From contig NZ_JAOWPT010000010.1 in assembly GCF_025753855.1 (NCBI RefSeq), positions 157,872 through 221,871 on the forward strand: 64,000 bases of DNA. Direction: 5' to 3'. The notes under the pieces were generated by a model. It did not search any database. It worked only from the letters and a program-made list of their open reading frames with translations, and had not been told where the DNA came from. Of this stretch, positions 16,277 through 24,527 are shown piece by piece; position 1 is the stretch's first letter; each line of letters starts with the position of its first letter. Origin of the DNA: Mesorhizobium sp. ZC-5 (GTDB lineage Bacteria; Pseudomonadota; Alphaproteobacteria; Rhizobiales; Rhizobiaceae). The translations under genes were made by a program, and so were the position numbers.

Positions 16277-17869
16277 CTATCCGGACAGAATGAAGTCGGC
16301 TGCCTTTTCCGCGATCATCAGGGTTGGCGAATTGGTATTGCCGGAGACGATCGAGGGCATGATAGAGGCGTCGGCGATCCGCAGCCGCGCTATTCCCCGC
16401 ACATTGAGCCTTTCGTCGACGACCGAATCCGGGTCGGCACCCATACGGCAGGTTCCGACGGGATGGAATATGGTCGTTCCGATCTCGCCAGCAGCGCGCA
16501 CGAGATCCTGCTCGGTCTGATAGTCCGGTCCAGGCTTGAATTCCTGTGGAGCATAGGGTGCCAGAGGGGCCTGACTGACGATACGACGGGTCAATCTTAT
16601 TGAGTCGGTGGCGACGATCCGGTCAGTCTCGGACGCCAGATAGTTCGGCCTGATTGCCGGCTGTTTGCGGAAGTCGCTGGAAACCGCGTGAATCGAACCC
16701 CGGCTTTCCGGCCGCAAGTTACACACGCTGGCTGTAAAGGCAGGAAACGGGTGAACCGCATCGCCGAATTTTTCCAGGCTGAGCGGCTGCACATGGTATT
16801 GTAGATTCGGCGTCTCATAGGCCGCCGAGGAACGGGTGAAGAGGCCTAACTGGCTCGGCGCCATGGCCATAGGTCCCGACCGCTTCAGCAGATACTCAAG
16901 CCCGATCGCCATCTTGCCAGCCAAACGGCTGGCCTGCTCGTTGAGCGTGCGGATGCCCGACACCTTGTAGGCCAGTCTCAGTTGCAGATGATCCTGCAGG
17001 TTTTCACCCACCTGGTTCCGCTCGAGTACGACCGGGATGCCGGCCTTCTGCAGGATCGCGCCCGGGCCGATGCCGGAAAGCTCGAGAAGATGAGGGGAGC
17101 CGACAGCGCCAGCGGAAAGGACAACCTCGCGGCGCACCCGCACTGTTTGCTGCACCCCGTCTCTGGTGAATTCAACGCCACGCGCAATCCGATCCTCGAT
17201 CAGTAGCCTGTGGACATGCGCGTTGGTTTCCACAATCAGATTGCTGCGCCCGGCCACAGGACGGAGGAAGGCCTTGGCGCCGTTGACCCGCACCCCGCCG
17301 CGCTGATTTACCTTGAAATAAGAGGACCCTTCGTTGTCACCGCGGTTGAAGTCTGCGGTGCGGGGAATACCGACGGCCTCGGCGGCGGCCTGAAATGCGT
17401 CGAGAATATCCCAATGTACGCGCATTTCCTCAACACGCCATTCGCCGCCGGCCCCGTGCATCTCATCGGTACCCGCGAAATAGTCCTCGGACTTGCGAAA
17501 GTAGGGGAGCACGTCGTCCCAGCCCCAGCCGACGCAACCCATCTGTCTCCAGAGGTCGTAGTCCCTTGCCTGGCCGCGCATGTATATCATGCCATTGATC
17601 GACGAGCAGCCGCCGAGCACCTTGCCGCGCGGATAGGCAAGCGAACGGCCATTCAGGCCGGCTTCCCTATCGGTGGTGAAGCACCAATCGGTGCGTGGAT
17701 TGGAGATGCAGTAGAGGTAACCGACCGGAATCTGGATCCAGAGATAGTTGTCCCGCCCACCGGCTTCCAGTAGCAGAACCGTCACATTAGGATCACGGGA
17801 AAGCCTATTCGCCAGGGCGCAACCCGCCGTGCCGGCGCCGACAATGACATAATCCACCTCGGCGAGCAT
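16277..17869 (-). CDS. GMC family FAD-dependent oxidoreductase (choline dehydrogenase-like)
   Basis: This complete flavin alcohol oxidase/dehydrogenase is 530 aa. It starts MLAEVDYVIVGAGTAGCALANRL, with the FAD site at residues 6-16. It carries the GMC signature GKVLGGCSSINGMIYMRG and the second signature AGAVGSPHLLELSGIGPG, and ends with the catalytic segment FHPVGTCRMGADPDSVVDERL and IMPSIVSGNTNSP. The ATG at 17869 lies one base after the livM stop, which makes this the last gene of the liv operon; the longer frame upstream overlaps livM and is not conserved. The linkage suggests that the transporter imports the alcohol substrate of this enzyme. It differs in sequence from the partial GMC enzyme at 1-1373. 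Confidence 0.94.
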   Translation of the reverse strand: MLAEVDYVIVGAGTAGCALANRLSRDPNVTVLLLEAGGRDNYLWIQIPVGYLYCISNPRTDWCFTTDREAGLNGRSLAYPRGKVLGGCSSINGMIYMRGQARDYDLWRQMGCVGWGWDDVLPYFRKSEDYFAGTDEMHGAGGEWRVEEMRVHWDILDAFQAAAEAVGIPRTADFNRGDNEGSSYFKVNQRGGVRVNGAKAFLRPVAGRSNLIVETNAHVHRLLIEDRIARGVEFTRDGVQQTVRVRREVVLSAGAVGSPHLLELSGIGPGAILQKAGIPVVLERNQVGENLQDHLQLRLAYKVSGIRTLNEQASRLAGKMAIGLEYLLKRSGPMAMAPSQLGLFTRSSAAYETPNLQYHVQPLSLEKFGDAVHPFPAFTASVCNLRPESRGSIHAVSSDFRKQPAIRPNYLASETDRIVATDSIRLTRRIVSQAPLAPYAPQEFKPGPDYQTEQDLVRAAGEIGTTIFHPVGTCRMGADPDSVVDERLNVRGIARLRIADASIMPSIVSGNTNSPTLMIAEKAADFILSG

Positions 17870-17870
17870 G

Positions 17871-18848
17871 TCAGTCCTTCGAACTGCCCGCCGGATGGAA
17901 AACCCGCGCGTAAATCTCTCCGACGATGCCGCGGCGGAAGACGAGAACACAGACCATGAAGATCAGTCCGGTGGCTATGGTGACCGGGAAATCGGAGGTG
18001 GCGAGCATGTTCTGCAGCGCGACGACGAGGCCGGCGCCGACGATCGGACCGACCATGGTGCCGATGCCGCCCAGAAGCGTCATCAGGATGACCTCCCCCG
18101 ACATCTGCCAGGCGACGTCGGTAAGCGTCGCGAACTGAAAGACGATCGCCTTGACCGAACCGGCCAGCCCCGCCAGCGCCGCCGACATGACGAAGGCGGC
18201 GAGCTTGTAGTTGGCGACCGAGTAGCCGAGCGAGGTGGCGCGGTTCTCGTTCTCGCGGATTGAGCGCAGGATCATGCCGAACGGCGAGTTGACAATGCGC
18301 CAGATGGCGAAGACGCCAATGAGGAACACCGCCAGCACCACATAGTAGATGTTGAGTGGCACATGCAGGTCGATGAGGCCAAAGAGGAAGCCGCGCGGCA
18401 CGCCCTGGATGCCGTCCTCGCCCTCGGTGAACTCGGCCTGGACGCAGAAGAAAAAGAACATCTGCGATAGCGCCAGCGTGATCATGGCGAAATAGATGCC
18501 CTGCCGGCGGATGGCGAAGAAGCCGATGACGAGGCCGAGCAGCGCAGCACCTGCGACGCCGAGCAGGATACCGGCCTCGGGCGGCCAGCCCCACACCTTG
18601 ATCGAATGCGCGGTGAAGTAGGCGGCGCCGCCGAAGAAGGCGGCATGACCGAACGACAACAGGCCGGTGTAGCCGAGCAACAGATTGAAGGCGCAGGCGA
18701 AAAGCGCGAAGCACAGCATCTTCATCAGGAAGATCGGATAGACGAAGAAAGGCGCGGCGACGAGCGCCAGGATGCCCAGCGCCACCAGCATCCATTCGAG
18801 CCGACTGGAAGATTTGCCGCGCGCCTCACGAAGCGTCAGGTCGGTCAT
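17871..18848 (-). CDS. livM: Branched-chain amino acid-type ABC transporter permease LivM
   Basis: This inner-membrane permease, 325 aa, has about 9-10 hydrophobic segments and the LivM hallmarks NLLLGYTGLLSFGHAAFFG and RENENRATSLGYSVANYKLAAFVMSAALAGLAG (EAA-like loop). Start choice: the ATG at 18848 has AAGGA eight bases upstream and follows the livH stop immediately; an ATG at 18857 would overlap livH. It pairs with LivH and the ATPases LivG and LivF. Given the operon end (a GMC oxidoreductase), the true cargo may be a non-amino-acid compound. Confidence 0.94.
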   Translation of the reverse strand: MTDLTLREARGKSSSRLEWMLVALGILALVAAPFFVYPIFLMKMLCFALFACAFNLLLGYTGLLSFGHAAFFGGAAYFTAHSIKVWGWPPEAGILLGVAGAALLGLVIGFFAIRRQGIYFAMITLALSQMFFFFCVQAEFTEGEDGIQGVPRGFLFGLIDLHVPLNIYYVVLAVFLIGVFAIWRIVNSPFGMILRSIRENENRATSLGYSVANYKLAAFVMSAALAGLAGSVKAIVFQFATLTDVAWQMSGEVILMTLLGGIGTMVGPIVGAGLVVALQNMLATSDFPVTIATGLIFMVCVLVFRRGIVGEIYARVFHPAGSSKD

Positions 18849-18849
18849 A

Positions 18850-19737
18850 TCAGGCATCCTTCCCGAACAGGCCGGCGGGGCGGACAAGAAGCACGATGGC
18901 CATGATGACGAAGATGACGATGTTGGAAGCCTCCGGGTAGAACACCTTGGTAAGGCCCTCGGCGAGACCGAGCATATAGCCGGTGACGATGGCGCCGAGG
19001 ATCGAGCCCATGCCGCCGACCACGACGACGGCGAAGACGACGATGATGAGATTCGACCCCATCAGCGGGCTGACCTGGTAGACCGGCGCGGCGAGGATGC
19101 CGGCCAGGCCGGCAAGTGCGGCGCCGAGGCCATAGGTAAGCGTCAGGAGCAGCGGGACGTTGACGCCGAAGGCCTGGACAAGGCTCGGATTCTCGGTCGC
19201 CGCGCGCAGATAGGAGCCGAACTTGGTCTTCTCGATCGCCAGCCAGACGCCGATGCAGATGACGAGGGAGGCGACAACGACCCAGCCGCGATAGATCGGC
19301 AGGAACATAAAGCCGAGATTCGTGCCACCAGCCAAGAGTGGCGGCACCGGGTAAGGATTGCCCGAGACGCCGAAATAGTAGCGGAAGACCCCCTCCAGGA
19401 CCAAGGCGAGGCCGAAGGTGAACAAGAGCCCGTAGAGCGGATCAATGTCGTAGAGGCGCGACAGCGCCAGGCGCTCGATGATGATGCCGGTGACGCCGAC
19501 GATGAGCGGCGCGAGGATCAGCGCCGGCCAGTAGCCGATGCCGAGATGGGCGAGCAGCAGATAGCCGGCGAAGGCCCCCAGCATGTATTGCGCGCCATGG
19601 GCGAAATTGATGACGCGCAGGAGGCCGAAGATGATGGCCAGCCCCAAGCTCAAAAGCGCGTAGAACGATCCGTTTATGAGGCCGACCAGCAACTGGCCGA
19701 GGAACGCCTGTATCGGGATGCCGAAGATCATTGTCAT
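18850..19737 (-). CDS. livH: Branched-chain amino acid-type ABC transporter permease LivH
   Basis: This inner-membrane permease, 295 aa, has the LivH start region FLGQLLVGLINGSFYALLSLGLAIIFGLLRVINFAHGAQYMLGAF and the later signature VFAVVVVGGMGSILGAIVTGYMLGLAEGL. It stops at 18850-18852, next to livM, and starts 6 bp after the livF stop. Two in-frame ATG codons (19737 and 19731) are both possible. Confidence 0.94.
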   Translation of the reverse strand: MTMIFGIPIQAFLGQLLVGLINGSFYALLSLGLAIIFGLLRVINFAHGAQYMLGAFAGYLLLAHLGIGYWPALILAPLIVGVTGIIIERLALSRLYDIDPLYGLLFTFGLALVLEGVFRYYFGVSGNPYPVPPLLAGGTNLGFMFLPIYRGWVVVASLVICIGVWLAIEKTKFGSYLRAATENPSLVQAFGVNVPLLLTLTYGLGAALAGLAGILAAPVYQVSPLMGSNLIIVVFAVVVVGGMGSILGAIVTGYMLGLAEGLTKVFYPEASNIVIFVIMAIVLLVRPAGLFGKDA

Positions 19738-19743
19738 GTCGGA

Positions 19744-20454
19744 TCATACACCCAAAACATCGTGCAGCAGCGTCATGCGCTCGTTGAGTTCGCCGACCGG
19801 GAATTCGGCCATGACCTTGCCGTGCTCCATCAGATAAAAACGGTCGGCGACGCGGCTGGCGAATCGGAAGTTCTGCTCGACCAGCAGGACCGTCATGCCG
19901 CGTTTCTTCAGCGCCGCCAGAAGTTCGCCGATGCGCTGCACGATGACCGGCGCCAGCCCCTCGGTGGGCTCGTCGAGCAGCAGAACCTTGACGCCGGTGC
20001 GCAGGATGCGGGCGATCGCCAGCATCTGCTGCTCACCGCCGGAGAGTTTCGTGCCAGGACTGTTGCGCCGCTCCTTCAGATTGGGAAAGAGGTCGAAGAT
20101 CTCCTCGACGCTCATGCCGCCGGGGGCCACGACGGGCGGCAGGATGAGGTTCTCGTCGACGGTCAGCGTGGCGAAGATGCCGCGCTCCTCCGGCACGAAA
20201 CCGATGCCGGCATGCGCGGTGCGATGCAGAGGCAGGCGCATCAGATCCTTGCCGTCGAAGTCGATCCTGCCGGTGCGCTTGCGGATGAGACCCATGATGG
20301 CGCGCAGGGTAGTGGTCTTGCCGACGCCGTTGCGGCCAAGCAGCGTCACTGTCTCGCTCGGAAAAACGTCGAGGTCGACGCCGTGCAGCGCGTGGCTCTC
20401 ACCATACCAGGCGTTGAGGCCCCGGACCGAAAGAAGCGGGGCGGCGCTATTCAT
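19744..20454 (-). CDS. livF: Branched-chain amino acid-type ABC transporter ATP-binding protein LivF
   Basis: This ATPase subunit, 236 aa, has Walker A GRNGVGKTT, the signature KLSGGEQQMLAIAR, Walker B VLLLDEPTEGLAP and the switch His region VLLVEQN. The ATG at 20454 gives MNSAAPLLSVRGLNAWYGES and overlaps the livG stop by 8 bases; the longer frame upstream is only a read-through of livG sequence. Confidence 0.94.
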   Translation of the reverse strand: MNSAAPLLSVRGLNAWYGESHALHGVDLDVFPSETVTLLGRNGVGKTTTLRAIMGLIRKRTGRIDFDGKDLMRLPLHRTAHAGIGFVPEERGIFATLTVDENLILPPVVAPGGMSVEEIFDLFPNLKERRNSPGTKLSGGEQQMLAIARILRTGVKVLLLDEPTEGLAPVIVQRIGELLAALKKRGMTVLLVEQNFRFASRVADRFYLMEHGKVMAEFPVGELNERMTLLHDVLGV

Positions 20455-21247
20455 GTTCCGTCCCCATGTACGCGATCCTGACGCGCTCATCGCGGCTGAC
20501 CGTGTCGTAGTCGCCAGCGGCAAGGATCTCGCCGCGCTGCATGACAGTGATCCAGTCGCAGAGGTCGGCGACCACGGTGAGATTATGCTCGACCATCAGC
20601 ACCGCACGGTCCTTCGCGACCGTGCGGATGATCTCGGACACCGTACCGACATCCTCGTGGCCCATGCCGGCCATTGGCTCGTCGAGCAGCAGAACCTTCG
20701 GATCAAGTGCCAGTGTGGTGGCGATCTCGAGCACGCGCTTGCGCCCGTAGGAAAGGTCGCCGGCCAGCCGGTCGCGTGCATCGTCGAGACCGACCTGGTG
20801 CAGCAGTTCCTCGGCGCGGGGCGTCAAGGCGTCGAGGGAAGAGAGCGAGCGCCAGAACTGGACGGCAAGACCGCCCGGTCGTTGCAGCGCGACGCGGACA
20901 TTGTCGAGAACGGTCAGATGCGGGAAGGTCGCCGAAATTTGGAACGATCGGACAAGCCCCATGCGCGCCACCTTGGCCGGCGGCAGGCGAGTGATGTCCT
21001 GGCCGAGCAGTTCGATCGTGCCTGCGGTCGGCGTCAGGAATTTGGTCAAAAGGTTGAAGACGGTGGTCTTGCCGGCGCCGTTCGGGCCTATCAGCGCGTG
21101 GATCTTGCCGTCATGCACGTCGAGGTCGACATTGTTGACCGCGACGAAACCCGCAAAATCACGACCGAGGCCACGGGCGGATAGAACCGCCCGCGCCTCT
21201 CCTTCACTGGCGACCGGCGCCGTTGCAGCGGCCGGCGATGCCGTCAC
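20447..21247 (-). CDS. livG: Branched-chain amino acid-type ABC transporter ATP-binding protein LivG
   Basis: This ATPase subunit, 266 aa, has Walker A GPNGAGKTT. The signature reads LSYGRKRVLEIA, the divergent YG form usual in LivG. Walker B is VLLLDEPMAGMG and the switch region is MVEHN. Translation starts at GTG (21247) in a GTGA overlap with the livK stop, implying translational coupling. About 20 residues before the ABC domain are low-complexity Ala/Glu. Confidence 0.94.
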   Translation of the reverse strand: MTASPAAATAPVASEGEARAVLSARGLGRDFAGFVAVNNVDLDVHDGKIHALIGPNGAGKTTVFNLLTKFLTPTAGTIELLGQDITRLPPAKVARMGLVRSFQISATFPHLTVLDNVRVALQRPGGLAVQFWRSLSSLDALTPRAEELLHQVGLDDARDRLAGDLSYGRKRVLEIATTLALDPKVLLLDEPMAGMGHEDVGTVSEIIRTVAKDRAVLMVEHNLTVVADLCDWITVMQRGEILAAGDYDTVSRDERVRIAYMGTEHE

Positions 21248-22452
21248 TTGGCGACCAGCGGGCAGCCGCTTTCCGCTGGCTTGATGTAGGCTTCGTCGCC
21301 CGGAATAGTGGCCAGCACCTTGTAGTAGTCCCAGGGCTGGGTGCTTTCCGACGGCTTCTTCACCTCCATCAGGTACATGTCATAGATCATACGCCCGTTC
21401 GCCCCGACCTTGCCCCCGCGGGCGAACACGTCCTCGACCGGCATTTCGTGGAGGTTCTTGGCGACCGCTTCGGTCTCGTCGGTGCCAGCCTTGTCGATCG
21501 CCTTCAGATATTGCGTGACCGCCGAATAAGTGCCCGCCTGGATCATGTTGGGCATGCGGCCGGTGCGCTCCATGAACTTCTTCGCCCATTCGCGCGACTG
21601 GTCGTCACGGTCCCAGTAGAAGCCTTCGGTCAGCGTCAGGCCCTGCGCCGCCTCGAGGCCGAGGCCATGGACTTCGGCGAGCGTGAACAGCAGCGCCGCG
21701 AGGCGTTGGCCGCCGGCGACGAGGCCGAATTCGGCCGCCTGCTTGATCGAGTTGGCCGTGTCGAGGCCAGCATTGGCGAAGCCGACGACCTTGGCACCCG
21801 ACGACTGCGCCTGCAGCAGGAAGGAGGAATAGTCCGTCGTGGCGAGCGGGTGTCGCACCGCGCCGACGACCGTGCCGCCCTGCGACTTCACGAAGTTTGA
21901 CGTCTGCTCCTCCAGCGAATAGCCGAAGGCATAGTCGGCGGTCAGGAAGAACCAGCTGTCACCGCCCTGCTTGACCAGCGCACCGCCGGTGCCGACTGCC
22001 AGCGCATGGGTGTCATAGGCCCAATGGAAGCCGTAGGGCGAGCACGCCTTGCCGGTGAGATCGCTGGAGGCCGCACCGGTGACGATGTCGATTTTCTTCT
22101 TCTCGGCCGAGATGCCCTGCACGGCCAGCGCCACCGACGAAGTGGTCAATTCCATGATCGAATCGACCTGCTCGGTGTCGTACCACTGGCGGGCAATGTT
22201 GGAGGCGATATCCGGTTTGTTCTGGTGGTCGGCACTGATGACTTCAATCGGCGCGCCCTGCACTGTGCCGCCGAAATCCTCGACGGCCATCTTGGCCGCC
22301 TCGAAAGACCATTTGCCACCGAAATCGGCATAGACACCCGACTGATCGTTCAGGATGCCGATTTTGACCTTGCCGTCCGAAATCTCTGCGGCGTGAACGG
22401 GGATCGCGGTAGCGGCCAGACAGGCAGCAGATAAGAGGTACGATAGCCTCAC
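21244..22452 (-). CDS. livK: Branched-chain amino acid-type ABC transporter substrate-binding protein
   Basis: This periplasmic binding protein, 402 aa, has a signal peptide ending near residue 21 (VHA/AEISDG). Typical peripla_BP_6 motifs are VKIGILNDQSGVYADFGG at the N-lobe start and FLTADYAFGYSLEEQ in the hinge region. It starts at GTG with a strong GGGAGGA site 6-7 bases upstream. As first gene of livKGFHM-GMC it is probably expressed from the interval shared with the divergent LysR gene. Relatives with this N-lobe often bind aromatic acids or amides rather than leucine, so the ligand is open. Confidence 0.92.
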   Translation of the reverse strand: MRLSYLLSAACLAATAIPVHAAEISDGKVKIGILNDQSGVYADFGGKWSFEAAKMAVEDFGGTVQGAPIEVISADHQNKPDIASNIARQWYDTEQVDSIMELTTSSVALAVQGISAEKKKIDIVTGAASSDLTGKACSPYGFHWAYDTHALAVGTGGALVKQGGDSWFFLTADYAFGYSLEEQTSNFVKSQGGTVVGAVRHPLATTDYSSFLLQAQSSGAKVVGFANAGLDTANSIKQAAEFGLVAGGQRLAALLFTLAEVHGLGLEAAQGLTLTEGFYWDRDDQSREWAKKFMERTGRMPNMIQAGTYSAVTQYLKAIDKAGTDETEAVAKNLHEMPVEDVFARGGKVGANGRMIYDMYLMEVKKPSESTQPWDYYKVLATIPGDEAYIKPAESGCPLVAK

Positions 22453-22661
22453 TGGTAATTTCCTCCCTTGTCGGCAACCTGCCGGGCGAAATGTCGACGG
22501 CTGCCTGCGACGGCTCGAATAGCCGACTGAACCCGATTGCTTTCAGGTAGCGGCCGCTCCTCCGCGAAACGCTTCCATAGCGCATAGTGACACGGACGCG
22601 CCGCGCACAAATATGCACACCAATAGACCGTAACATTGACGCAGGATCGAGAGAACGGTTA

Positions 22662-22686
22662 TTTTTGTACAAGTCGCGTACAAAAA
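22662..22686. promoter_or_regulatory. Perfect 9-bp inverted repeat over the LysR gene start (probable LysR operator)
   Basis: TTTTTGTAC (22662-22670), seven bases, then GTACAAAAA (22678-22686) form a 25-bp dyad whose last base is the first base of the ATG at 22686. It has the size and form of a LysR recognition site and would allow autorepression and control of the divergent liv operon. It could instead mean that translation starts at the ATG at 22695 or 22698. Confidence 0.6.
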
Positions 22687-23615
22687 TGCACAGGATGATG
22701 CGCCGCTTTACCTGGGACGACCTCCAGTTCTTCCTCGCTGTAGCGCGCAACGGCCAGTTGTCTGCCGCGGCACGCCAGTTGCGCACCAATCACGCCACCG
22801 TCTCGCGTCGGATTGACCGGCTCGAGCAGGCCTTGGCGACGCGGCTGTTCGAGCGCAACCCGCGCGGCTATATGCTTACTGCGATTGGTGAGCGGCTTGT
22901 CGAATCGGCCGAATCGATCGAGCGGGAAGCCACCAACTTCCGCTCCGAAGCGTCGAGCGGTGCCTCTCAGGTGGCTGGTGTCGTGCGCCTTAGCACGCTT
23001 GAAGGATTTGGAAATTTCTTCCTGGCTGACCGGCTCCCACGCTTCGCGCGCTCGCACGCAAACCTGGCAATCGAACTCGTGACGATCCAGCAGATCGTGT
23101 CGCTCTCGAGGCGCGAAGCGGACATGTCAATCACGCTGACTTCGCCGCGAACAGATTTCTACCACTATGAGAAGATCACCACCTACCGGCTCTTCATCTA
23201 TGGCTCTCGTGCCTATCTCGAAAGCCATCCGCCGATCGAAAGGCGCGAGGATCTGCTCGCGCATCGTCTTATCGGCTACATCGAGGATATGATCTTCACC
23301 CCGGGCCTGGACTATCATCGGGAGATTATGCCCGGCCTGCGCGCCTCATATCAGAGTTCGAGCATTCACGCACAGCTTCACGCGACATTGAGTGGTATCG
23401 GCCTGTGCGTACTGCCCAATTTCATCGCATCTCCCTATCCCGACCTGGTGCCGGTGATGGCGCGCGAGGTCTTTCTCGAGCGCGATTATTGGTGCGTATG
23501 CCACCAGGATCTGGCCACTGCCCCTCGTATCCAGGCGCTTACCGATTTCATCAAGATGGAAGCAAGAAGCGCCCAGAGCGAATTCCTGGGCGATTTGGTT
23601 CTGGATAGAGGTTGA
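22686..23615 (+). CDS. LysR family transcriptional regulator
   Basis: This 309-aa regulator has an N-terminal winged helix (FTWDDLQFFLAVARNGQLSAAARQLRTNHATVSRRIDRLEQAL, residues about 6-48) and a C-terminal periplasmic-binding-like effector domain. The helix of recognition (NHATVSRRI) is typical of the subgroup that controls a divergent gene. It is divergent from livKGFHM-GMC, so it most likely controls that operon in response to its substrate or product. The first ATG with conserved downstream sequence is at 22686, but no ribosome-binding site is obvious; ATGs at 22695 and 22698 are alternatives. The reading frame extends upstream without conservation. Confidence 0.92.
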   Translation: MHRMMRRFTWDDLQFFLAVARNGQLSAAARQLRTNHATVSRRIDRLEQALATRLFERNPRGYMLTAIGERLVESAESIEREATNFRSEASSGASQVAGVVRLSTLEGFGNFFLADRLPRFARSHANLAIELVTIQQIVSLSRREADMSITLTSPRTDFYHYEKITTYRLFIYGSRAYLESHPPIERREDLLAHRLIGYIEDMIFTPGLDYHREIMPGLRASYQSSSIHAQLHATLSGIGLCVLPNFIASPYPDLVPVMAREVFLERDYWCVCHQDLATAPRIQALTDFIKMEARSAQSEFLGDLVLDRG

Positions 23616-23639
23616 TGCGCATATCCGAGTTGCGCGGAC

Positions 23640-23656
23640 AGGGTCATAATGACCCT
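23640..23656. terminator. Small dyad between convergent genes
   Basis: AGGGTCAT and ATGACCCT flank a single A, giving in practice a 6-bp stem with a 5-base loop. It fills most of the 39-bp gap between the LysR stop and the DMT transporter stop. The stem is too short for a confident terminator. Confidence 0.3.
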
Positions 23657-24527
23657 ACAGAGGCTCGCGGCGAGCCTCGCGCAACAGCAACAGAAGCGCA
23701 ACCAGGATTAGCCCGCCGCCCAGCAATGTGCCGGAATCGATAGGCTCGGCAAACAACATCATGCCAAGCATCAGCGACAATGGCAGTCGCACGAAGTCGA
23801 CAACAACCAGCGACGATGCGTCTGCCAGCCGCAGCGCCTTGGTGACGGAAAGCTGCGCCAGCAAGCCGCCAATGCCCTGCAAGGCCATAAGACCGAGAGC
23901 AGGCAAACTGGGCCACGACCAGAAGGGCAGGCAGAGGGCCAACGCCGTCGGAACGATGATCACCAGATTCAGCCACACGACCCGCTTGCCTTGGTCGCGG
24001 CTGGACGAAACCTTCAGCAGGAGCATCACCGCGGAGAGGGCAACCGCCGAAGCAAGAGCCAGCACGGCGCCGATGCCCAGTGCCATCGAAGTTGGCCGCA
24101 CGACGACGACCACACCGAGAAAGCCCAGCACAAGACCGACCAGCCGGGCGATCTTCGCGGGCTCCCTGAGAAGCAGGATCGAGCCGAGCACCGTGAAGAT
24201 GGGCGTGGTGAATGCGATGGCTGTCGCGGTGGCAAGCGGCAATTGCGCTACAGCGAAAAAGGCTGCCGCGAGAGCGAAGAGCTTCAGCCATGCGCGCGCA
24301 ATATGGTAGCCCCACAGCCCATTTCCGCTGAGGCTCCATTCGCCACCACGCAAAATCAGCATCAAGGCAAGCATGCTGAAGAGATTGCGGAAGAAAACAA
24401 TCTCGAACGGATGAACCTCACCGGCGATCAGCTTGACCACGACAGCGTCGAAGACAGCGGCGACCGAGGCAACCAGCATCAGCAAAGCGCCGGTCAACAT
24501 CCGCCGCTGGCTGAAACCCATCGGCAC
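23655..24527 (-). CDS. DMT superfamily (EamA-type) transporter
   Basis: This inner-membrane protein, 290 aa, has ten predicted hydrophobic segments in two repeated EamA halves (first about residues 10-145, second 150-285). Landmarks are FFRNLFSMLALMLILRGG and the half-end EPAKIARLVGLVLGFLGVVVVV. Such proteins export or import metabolites and amino acids. The start is a GTG at 24527 overlapping the stop of the dehydrogenase gene, or the ATG two codons later. Coupling to that dehydrogenase suggests handling of a keto or hydroxy acid, but the cargo cannot be read. Confidence 0.88.
   Translation of the reverse strand: MPMGFSQRRMLTGALLMLVASVAAVFDAVVVKLIAGEVHPFEIVFFRNLFSMLALMLILRGGEWSLSGNGLWGYHIARAWLKLFALAAAFFAVAQLPLATATAIAFTTPIFTVLGSILLLREPAKIARLVGLVLGFLGVVVVVRPTSMALGIGAVLALASAVALSAVMLLLKVSSSRDQGKRVVWLNLVIIVPTALALCLPFWSWPSLPALGLMALQGIGGLLAQLSVTKALRLADASSLVVVDFVRLPLSLMLGMMLFAEPIDSGTLLGGGLILVALLLLLREARREPL

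Noticed and set aside
18772-20481. 569-codon plus-strand frame opposite livH and livF
   Set aside because: The opposite strand encodes clear Liv proteins; the Asp/Arg/Gln-rich product is a mirror artefact of GC bias.
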